A stretch of 64,000 nt of DNA from Hydractinia symbiolongicarpus (Eukaryota > Cnidaria > Hydrozoa > Anthoathecata > Hydractiniidae), in assembly GCF_029227915.1 (NCBI RefSeq), contig NC_079881.1:31721501-31785500 (forward strand), read 5' to 3'. How positions within the stretch are numbered: position 1 is the first letter of the stretch; every line of letters begins with the position of its first letter. Shown piece by piece: positions 50,421-61,000 of this stretch. The notes under the pieces are model-generated. The model ran no database searches and was not told where the DNA came from. It worked only from the letters and a program-made list of their open reading frames with translations. Position numbers and translations under genes: made by a program.

Positions 50421-53400
50421 CAGTCCATAATCAGTTCAATTAAGTACCACAGTCAATTGTTTCACTGTTAAAAGCCATACAACCTAGTAATACCGGAAAA
50501 ATAGCACGAAATACATGTTGGTACGAATATGTAACTCAACCGTTGTAACTCAAACGTATTGATACTGTTAGAAAGACAATGAAATGTAGTTTTTGAAGCT
50601 GTCGCTATTTCTTCAGCGCGCGATAACGGCTAGGATTGGTCCCACAGTAAAGAATGACTTATTTATATAAATTCTTAAATGAAGTGCTACCACAGCGCCT
50701 AGTGTAATCGCTGAGTTCCGGCAATCATGTCAAATTGAGAAGAATGTTCGTTCTTGGAGTCCAATTTTCTCATTTATCACATTTATTAGATCACAGTCCA
50801 AAGTTTGTTCAAATAAGTCCCACAGTCAAACGTTTCAATGTTTAAAGCGATGCAGCCTAGTAATATCAGAAAAATATCGCCCAGTGTAATCGCTGAGTTC
50901 CGGCAATCATGTCAAATTGAAAAGAATGTTATTTATTGGAGTCCACTTGTCTCACTTATAACATTTTTAAGGTCACAGTCCATTATCAGTTCAATTAAGT
51001 CCCACAGTGAATTGTTTCACTGTTAAAAGCCATACAACCTAGTAATACCGGAAAAATAGCACGAAATACATGTTGGTACGAAATTGTAACTCAACCGTTG
51101 TAACTCAAACGGATTGAGACTGTTAGAAAGACAATGAAATGTAGTTTTTGAAGCTGACGCTATTTCTTCAGCGCGCTATAACGGCTAGGATTGGTCCCAC
51201 AGTAAAGAATGACTTATTTATCTAAATTCTTAAATGAAGCGCTACCACAGCGCCCAGTGTAATCGCTAAGTTCCGGCAATCATGTCAAATTAGGAAGAAT
51301 GTTATTTCTTGGAGACCAATTGTCTCATTTTAACATTTATAAGGTCACAGACCATAATCATTTTAATTAAGTCCCACATTCAATCGTTTCACTGTTAAAA
51401 GCCATACAACCTAGCAGTACCGGAAAAATATCGCTAAATACATGTTGGTACGAATATGTGACGCAACCATTGTAACTGAAGTGGATTGATACTGTTAGAA
51501 AGTCAATGAAATGTACTTTTTCAAACTTTGGATATTTCTTCAGCGAGCGATAACGGCTAGGATTGGTCCCACAGTAAAGAATGACTCATTTATCTAAATT
51601 CTTAAATGAAGTGCTACCACAGCGCCCAGTGTAATCGCTGAGTTCCGGCAATCATGTCAAATTAGAAAGAATGTTATTTCTTGGAGTCCACTAGTCTCAC
51701 TTATCACATTTATCAGGTCACAGTCCAAAGTTAGTTCAATTAAGTCCCACAGTCAAACGTTTCATTGTTAAAAGCGATGCAGCCTAGTAATATCAGAAAA
51801 ATATCGCTAAAAATATGTTGGTACGAATAGGTGACCAAACCGTTGAAACTCAAAGGGACTGACACCGTTAGAAAGTCAATAAAATGTAATTTTTGAAACT
51901 GTCGCTATTTCTTCAGCGCGCGCTAACGGCTAGGATTGGTCCCACAGTAAAGAATGACTCATTTATCTAAATTCTTAAATGAAGCGCTACCACAGCGCCC
52001 AGTGTAATCGCTGAGTTCCGGCAATCATGTCAAATTGAAAAGAATGTTATTTATTGGAGTCCACTTGTCTCACTTATAACATTTTTAAGTTCACAGTCCA
52101 TTATCAGTTCAATTAAGTCCCACAGTGAATTGTTTCACTGTTAAAAGCCATACAACCTAGTAATACCGGAAAAATAGCACGAAATACATGTTGGTACGAA
52201 ATTGTAACTCAACTGTTGTAACTCAAACGGATTGATACTGTTAGAAAGACAATGAAATGTAGTTTTTGAAGCTGACGCTATTTCTTCAGCGCGCTATAAC
52301 GGCTAGGATTGGTCCCACAGTAAAGAATGACTTATTTATCTAAATTCTTAAATGAAGCGCTACCACAGCGCCCAGTGTAATCGCTAAGTTCCGGCAATCA
52401 TGTCAAATTAGGAAGAATGTTATTTCTTGGAGACCAATTGTCTCATTTTAACATTTATAAGGTCACAGACCATAATCATTTTAATTAAGTCCCACATTCA
52501 ATCGTTTCACTGTTAAAAGCCATACAACCTAGCAGTACCGGAAAAATATCGCTAAATACATGTTGGTACGAATATGTGACGCAACCATTGTAACTGAAGT
52601 GGATTGATACTGTTAGAAAGTCAATGAAATGTACTTTTTGAAACTTTGGCTATTTCTTCAGCGAGCGATAACGGCTAGGATTGGTCCCACAGTAAAGAAT
52701 GACTCATTTATCTAAATTCTTAAATGAAGCGCTACCACAGCGTCCAATGTAATCGCTGAGTTCCGGCAATCATGTCAAATTAAAAAGAATGTTATTTCTT
52801 GGAGTCCACTTGTCTCACTTATAACATTTTCAATATCACAGTCCATAATCAGTTCAATTAAGTACCACAGTCAATTGTTTCACTGTTAAAAGCCATACAA
52901 CCTAGTAAAACCGGAAAAATAGCACGAAATACATGTTGGTACGAATATGTAACTCAACCGTTGTAACTCAAACGTATTGATACTGTTAGAAAGACAATGA
53001 AATGTAGTTTTTGAAGCTGTCGCTATTTCTTCAGCGCGCGATAACGGATAGGATTGGTCCCACAGTAAAGAATGACTTATTTATATAAATTCTTAAATGA
53101 AGCGCTACCACAGCGCCTAGTGTAATCGCTGAGTTCCGGCAATCATGTCAAATTGAGAAGAATGTTCGTTCTTGGAGTCCAATTTTCTCATTTATCACAT
53201 TTATTAGATCACAGTCCAAAGTTTGTTCAAATAAGTCCCACAGTCAAACGTTTCAATGTTTAAAGCGATGCAGCCTAGTAATATCAGAAAAATATCGCTA
53301 AAAACATGTTGGTACGAATAGGTGACACAACCGTTGTAACTCAAAGGGACTGACACCGTTAGAAAGTCAATGAAATGTAGTTTTTGAAACTGTCGCTATT

Positions 53401-55077
53401 TCTTCAGCGCGCGACAACGGCTACGATTGGTCCCGCAGTAAAAAATGACTTTTTTATCTTAATTTTTATGTGAAGCGCTACCACAGCGCCCAGTGTAATC
53501 GCTGAGCTTCGGCAATCATTTTAAATTAAGAAGAATGCTATTTCTTGGAGTCCACTTGTCTCACTTATAACATTTATAAGGTCAAAGTCCAAAATCAGTT
53601 CAATTTAGTACCACAGTCAATCGTTTCACTGTTAAAAGCGATGCAACCTAGTATTATCAAAACAGTATCGCAAAATACATGTTGGTACAAATATGTGACC
53701 CAACCGTTGTAACTTAAACGGACTGACACCGTTAGAATCTTAATGAAATGTAGTTTTTGAAACTGTCAATATTTCTTCAGCGCGCGATAACGGCTAGGAT
53801 TGGTCCCGCAGTAAAGAATGACTCATTTATGTAAATTCTTAAATGAAGCGCTACCACAGCGCCCAGTGTAGTCGCTGAGTTTCAGCAATCATGTCAAATT
53901 AGAAAGAATGTTATTTCTTGGAGTCCAATTGTCTCATTTTAACATGTATAAGGTCACATACCATAATCATTTTAATTAAGTCCCACATTCAATCGTTTCA
54001 CTGTTAAAAGCCATACAACCTAGTAGTACCGGAAAAATATCGCTAAATACATGTTGGTACGAATATGTGACGCAACCGTTGTAACTAAAGTGGATTGATA
54101 CCGTTAGAAAGTCACGGAAATGTAGTTTTTGAAACTGTCGCTATTTCTTCAGCACGCGATAACGGCTAGGATTGGTCCCACAGTAAAGAATGACTCATTT
54201 ATCTAAATTCTTAAATGAAGCGCTACCACAGCGCCAAGTGTAATCGCTGAGTTCCGGCAATCATGTCAAATTAGAAAGAATGTTATTTCTTGGAGTCCAC
54301 TTGTCTCACTTATCACATTTATCAGGTCACAGTCCAAAGTTAGTTCAATTAAGTCCCACAGTCAAACGTTTCATTGTTAAAAGCGATGCAGCCTAGTAAT
54401 ATCAGAAAAATATCGCTAAAAATATGTTGGTACGAATAGGTGACCCAACCGTTGTAACTCAAAGGGACTGACACCGTTAGAAAGTCAATAAAATGTAGTT
54501 TTTGAAACTGTCGCTATTTCTTCAGCGCGCGCTAACGGCTAGGATTGGTCCCACAGTAAAGAATGACTCATTTATCTAAATTCTTAAATGAAGCGCTACC
54601 ACAGCGCCCAGTGTAATCGCTGAGTTCCGGCAATCATGTCAAATTGAAAAGAATGTTATTTATTGGAGTCCACTTGTCTCACTTATAACATTTTTAAGGT
54701 CACAGTCCATTATCAGTTCAATTAAGTCCCACAGTGAATTGTTTCACTGTTAAAAGCCAAACAACCTAGTAATACCGGAAAAATATCGCTAAATACATGT
54801 TGGTACGAATATGTGACGCAACCATTGTAACTGAAGTGGATTGATACCGTTAGAAAGTCAATGAAATGTAGTTTTTGAAACTTTCGCTATTTCTTCAGCG
54901 CGCGCTAACGGCTAGGATTGGTCCCACAATAAAAAAATGACTTTTTTTAGCCTAATTCTTAAATGAAGCGCTACCACAGCGCCCAGTGTAATCGCTGAGT
55001 TCCGGCAATCACGTCAAATTAAGAAGAATGTTATTTCTCGGAGACAAATTGTCTCCTTTATCACATTTATCAGGTGA
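50421..55077 (+). repeat. Satellite block with B-A trimers (1118 bp) and a copy of the 36.6-39.7 kb segment
   Basis: Starts: 50421 (B), 50794 (C/D, truncated), 50976 (B), 51348 (A), 51721 (D), 52094 (B), 52466 (A), 52839 (B), 53212 (C/D), 53585 (E), 53957 (A), 54330 (D), 54703 (B/A chimera). 50976 and 51348 repeat at 52094 and 52466 (1118 bp) with shared CCACAGTGAATTG, ACGAAATTGTAAC and CTAGCAGTACC. 36653, 37026, 37399 and 37772 match 52466, 52839, 53212 and 53585 at a constant 15813 bp. After that the offset is 15789, because of the 24-bp duplication in the earlier copy. Confidence 0.9.
50794..50975 (+). repeat. Half-length monomer (182 bp) with internal deletion
   Basis: The C/D monomer reads GAAAAATATCGC and then, at about 50880, goes directly to CCAGTGTAATCGC. 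About 190 bp from the middle, including the CpG-rich box and most of the GCGC hairpin, are missing. CGC is shared by both sides of the joint (ATATCGCTAAA and AGCGCCCAGTG). Intact relatives lie at 37399 and 53212. The deletion creates the 62-codon frame at 50838-51026, which is not a gene. Confidence 0.88.
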
Positions 55078-58000
55078 CAGTCCAAAGTTAGTTCAATTAA
55101 GTTCCACAATCAATCGTTTCATAGTTAAAAGCGATGCAACCTAGTAATATCAGAAGGATATCCCTAAATACATGTTGGTACGAGTATGTGACCCAACCGT
55201 TGTAACTCAAACGGGCTGACACCGTTAGAATGTCAATGAAATGTAGTTTTTGAAACTGACGCTATTTCTATGGCGCGCGAAAACGGATAGGATTGGTCTC
55301 ACAGTAAAGAATGACTTATTTATCTAACTTTTTAAATGAAGCGCTACGACAGCGCCCAGTGTAATGGCTGAGTTTCGGCAATCCCGTCAAAATAAGAAGA
55401 ATGTTATTTCTTGGAGTCCAATTGTCTCATTTATAACATTTTCAAGATCACAGTCCATAATCAGTTGAATTAAGTACCACAGTCAAATGTTTCACTGTTA
55501 ACAGCCATACAACCTAGTAATACCGGAAAAATAGCACGAAATACATGTTGGTACGAATATGTAACTCAACCGTTGTAACTCAAACGTATTGATACTGTTA
55601 GAAAGACAATGAAATGAAGTTTTTGAAGCTGTCGCTATTTCTTCAGCGCGCGATAACGGCTAGGATTGGTCCCACAGTAAAGAATGACTTATTTATCTAA
55701 ATTCTTAAATGAAGCGCTACCACAGCGCCCAGTGTAATCGCTGAGTTCCGCCAATCATGTCAAATTGAAAAGAATGTTGTTTCTTGGAGTCCAATGTTCT
55801 CATTTATCACATTTATTAGATCACAGTCCAAAGTTTGTTCAATTAAGTCCCACAGTCAATCGTTTCATTGCTAAAAGTGATGCAGCCTAGTAATATCAAA
55901 ACAAATATCGCTAAATACATGTTGGTACGAATATGTGACCCAACCCTTGTAACTCAAATGGACTGACACCGTTAGAAAGTCAATGAAATGTAGTTTTTGA
56001 AACTGACGCTATTTTTTTGGCGCGCGATAACGGATAGGATTGATCTCACAGTAAAGAATGACTTATTTATCTAACTTTTTAAATGAAGAGCTACCACAGC
56101 GCCCAGTGTAATCGCGAGTTCCGGCAATCCCGTCAAAATAAGAAGAATGTTATTTCTTGGATTCCAATTGTCTCATTTATCACATTTATCAGGTCGCAGT
56201 CCAAAGTTAGTTCAATTAACGCCCACAGTCAATCGTTTGATTGTTAAAAGCGATGCAACCTAGTAATATCAGAAATATATTGCTAAACACATGTTGTTAT
56301 GAATGGGTGACCCAACCGTTGTAACTCAAAAGGGCTGACACCGTTAAAAAGTCAATGAAATGTAGTTTTTGAAACTGTCGCTATTTCTTCAGCGCGCGAT
56401 AATGGCTAGGATTGGTCCCGCAGTAAAAAATTACTTTTTTATCCTAATTTTTAATTGAAGCGCTACCACAGCGCCCAGTGTAATCGCTGAGTTCCGGCAA
56501 TCTCGTCAAATTAAGAAGAATGTTATTTCTCGGAGACCAATTGTCTCCTTTATCACATTCATCAGGTGACAGTCCAAAGTTAGTTCTATTAAGTTCCACA
56601 ATCAATCGTTTCATAGTTAAAAGCGATGCAACCTAGTAATATCAGAAAGATATCCCTAAATACATGTTGGTACGAGTATGTGACCCAACCGTTGTAACTC
56701 AAACGGGCTGACACCGTTAGAAAGTCAATGAAATGTAGTTTTTGAAACTGACGCTATTTCTTTGGCGCGCGATAACGGATAGGATTGGTCTCACAGTAAA
56801 GAATGACTAATTTATCTAAGTTTTTAAATGAAGCGCTACGACAGCGCCCAGTGTAATCGCTGAGTTCCGGCAATCCCGTCAAAACAAGAAGAATGTTATT
56901 TCTTGGAGTCCAATTGTCTCATTTATCACATTTTCAAGATCACAGTCCATAATCAGTTCAATTAAGTACCACAGTAAAATGTTTCACTGTTAAAAGCCAT
57001 ACAACCTAGTAATACCGGAACAATAGCACGAAATATATGTTGGTACAAATATGTAACTCAACCGTTGTAACTCAAACGTATTGATACTGTTAGAAAGACA
57101 ATGAAATGTAGTTTTTGAAGCTGTCGCTATTTCTTCAGCGCGCGATAACGGCTAGGATTGGTCCCACAGTAAAGAATGACTTATTTATCTAAATTCTTAA
57201 ATGAAGCGCTACCACAGCGCCCAGTGTAATCGCTGAGTTCCGGCAATCATGTCAAATTGAAAAGAATGTTGATTCTTGGAGTCCAATTTTATCATTTATC
57301 ACATTTATCAGATCACAGTCCAAAGTTTGTTCAATTAAGTCCCACAGTCAATTGTTTCATTGCTAAAAGCGATGCAGCCTAGTAATATCAAAACAAATAT
57401 CGCTAAATTAATGTTGGTACGAATATGTGACCCAACCATTGTAACTCAAACGGACTGACACCGTTAGAAAGTCAATGAAATGTAGTTTTTGAAACTGTCT
57501 CTCTTTCTTCAGCGCGCGCTAACGGCTAGGATTGGTCCCACAGTAAAAAAATGACTTTTTTTAGCCTAATTCTTAAATGAAGCGCTACCACAGCGCCCAG
57601 TGTAATCGCTGAGTTCCGGCAATCACGTCAAATTAAGAAGAATGTTATTTCTTGGAGACCTATTGTCTCCTTTATCACATTTATCAAGTGACAGTCCAAT
57701 GTTAGTTCAATTAAGTTGCACAGTCAATTGTTTCACTGTTAAAAGCCATACAACCTAGTAATACCAGAATAATAGCACGAAATACATGTTGGTACGAATA
57801 TGTAACTCAACCGTTGTAACTCAAACGGATTGATACTGTTAGAAAGACAATGAAATGTAGTTTTTGAAACTGTCGCTATTTCTTCAGCGCGCGCTAACGG
57901 CTAGGATTGGTCCAACAGTAAAGAATGACTCATTTATCTAAATTCTTAAATGAAGCGCTACCACAGCGCCCAGTGTAATCGCTGAGTTCCGGCAATCATG

Positions 58001-61000
58001 TCAAATTGAAAAGAATGTTATTTATTGGAGTCCACTTGTCTCACTTATAACATTTTTAAGGTCACAGTCCATTATCAGTTCAATTAAGTCCCACAGTCAA
58101 TTGTTTCACTGTTAAAAGCCATACAACCTAGTAATGCCGGAAAAATAGCACGAAATACATGTTGGTACGAATATGTAACTCAACCGTTGTAACTCAAACG
58201 GATTGATACTGTTAGAAAGACAATGAAATGTAGTTTTTGAAGCTGTCGCTATTTCTTCAGCGCGCTATAACGGCTAGGATTGGTCCCACAGTAAAGAATG
58301 ACTTATTTATCTAAATTCTTAATGGAAGCGCTACCACAGCGCCCAGTGTAATCGCTAAGTTCCGGCAATCATGTCAAATTAGAAAGAATGTTATTTCTTG
58401 GAGACCAATTGTCTCATTTTAACATTTATAAGGTCACAGACCATAATCATTTTAATTAAGTCCCACATTCAATCGTTTCATTGCTAAAAGCGATGCAGCG
58501 TAGTAATATCAAAACAAATATCGCTAAATACATGTTGGTACAAATATGTGACCCAACCGTTGTAACTCAAACGGACTGACACCGTTAAAAAGTCAATGAA
58601 ATGTAGTTTTTGAAACTGACTCTCTTTCTTCAGCGCGCGCTAACGGCTAGGATTGGTCCCACAGTAAAAAAATGACTTTTTTTTAGCCTAATGCTTAAAT
58701 GAAGCGCTACCACAGCGCCCAGTGTAATCGCTGAGTTCCGGCAATCTCGTCAAATTAAGAAGAATGTTATTTCTCGGAGACAAATTGTCTCCTTTATCAC
58801 ATTTATCAGGTGACAGTCCAAAGTTAGTTCAATTAAGTTCCACAATCAATCGTTTCATAGTTAAAAGCGATGCAACCTAGTAATATCAGAAAGATATCCC
58901 TAAATACATGTTGGTACGAGTATGTGACACAACCGTTGTAACTCAAACGGACTGACACCGTTAGAATGTCAATGAAATGTACCTTTTGAAACTGACGCTA
59001 TTTCTTTGGCGCGCGATAACGGATAGGATTGGTCTCACAGTAAAGAATGACTTATTTATCTAACTTTTTAAATGAAGCGCTACGAAGGCGCCCAGTGTAA
59101 TCGCTGAGTTTCGGCAATCCCGTCAAAATAAGAAGAATGTTATTTATTGGAGTCCAATTGTCTCATTTATCAAATTGTCAAGATCACAGTCCATAATCAG
59201 TTGAATTAAGTACCACAGTCAAATGTTTCACTGTTAAAAGCCATACAACCTAGTAATACCGGAAAAATAGCACGAAATACATGTTGGTACGAATATGTAA
59301 CTCAACCGTTGTAACTCAAACGTATTGATACTGTTAGAAAGACAATGAAATGTAGTTTTTGAAGCTGTCGCTATTTCTTCAACGCGCGATAACGGTTAGG
59401 ATTGGTCCCACAGTAAAGAATGACTTATTTATCTAAATTCTTAAATGAAGCGCTACCACAGCGCCCAGTGTAATCGCTGAGTTCCGGCAATCATGTCAAA
59501 TTGAAAAGAATGTTGTTTCTTGGAGTCCAATATTCTCATTTATCACATTTATTAGATCACAGTCCAAAGTTTGTTCAATTAAGTCCCACAGTCAATCGTT
59601 TCATTGCTAAAAGCGATGCAGCCTAGTAATATCAAAACAAATATCGCTAAATACATGTTGGTACGAATATGTGACCCAACCATTGTAACTCAAATGGACT
59701 GACACCGTTACAAAGTCAATGAAATGTAGTTTTTGAAACTGACGCTATTTCTTTGGCGCGCGATAACGGATAGGATTGATCTCACAGTAAAGAATGACTT
59801 TTTTTTAGCCTAATGCTTAAATGAAGCGCTACCACAGCGCCCAGTGTAATCGCTGAGTTCCGGCAATCTCGTCAAATTAAGAAGAATGTTATTTCTCGGA
59901 GACAAATTGTCTCCTTTATCACATTTATCAGGTGACAGTCCAAAGTTAGTTCAATTAAGTTCCACAATCAATCGTTCCATAGTTAAAAGCGATGCAACCT
60001 AGTAATATCAGAAAGATATCCCTAAATACATGTTGGTACGAGTATGTGACACAACCGTTGTAACTCAAACGGACTGACACCGTTAGAATGTCAATGAAAT
60101 GTACCTTTTGAAACTGACGCTATTTCTTTGGCGCGCGATAACGGATAGGATTGGTCTCACAGCAAAGAATTACTTATTTATCTAACTTTTTAAATGAAGC
60201 GCTACGAAGGCGCCCAGTGTAATCGCTGAGTTTCGGCAATCCCGTCAAAATAAGAAGAATGTTATTTATTGGAGTCCAATTGTCTCATTTATCAAATTGT
60301 CAAGATCACAGTCCATAATCAGTTGAATTAAGTACCACAGTCAAATGTTTCACTGTTAAAAGCCATACAACCTAGTAATACCGGAAAAATAGCACGAAAT
60401 ACATGTTGGTACGAATACGTAACTCAACCGTTGTAACTCAAACGTATTGATACTGTTAGAAAGACAATGAAATGTAGTTTTTGAAGCTGTCGCTATTTCT
60501 TCAACGCGCGATAACGGTTAGGATTGGTCCCACAGTAAAGAATGACTTATTTATCTAAATTCTTAAATGAAGCGCTACCACAGCGCCCAGTGTAATCGCT
60601 GAGTTCCGGCAATCATGTCAAATTGAAAAGAATGTTGTTTCTTGGAGTCCAATATTCTCATTTATCACATTTATTAGATCACAGTCCAAAGTTTGTTCAA
60701 TTAAGTCCCACAGTCAATCGTTTCATTGCTAAAAGCGATGCAGCCTAGTAATATCAAAACAAATATCGCTAAATACATGTTGGTACGAATATGTGACCCA
60801 ACCATTGTAACTCAAATGGACTGACACCGTTAGAAAGTCAATGAAATGTAGTTTTTGAAACTGACGCTATTTCTTTGGCGCGCGATAACGGATAGGATTG
60901 ATCTCACAGTAAAGAATGACTTTTTTTTAGCCTAATGCTTAAATGAAGCGCTACCACAGCGCCCAGTGTAATCGCTGAGTTCCGGCAATCTCGTCAAATT

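Noticed and set aside
50838-51026. 62-codon plus-strand frame
   Set aside because: Created by the ~190-bp deletion joint at 50880; intact relatives at 37399 and 53212 do not have it.
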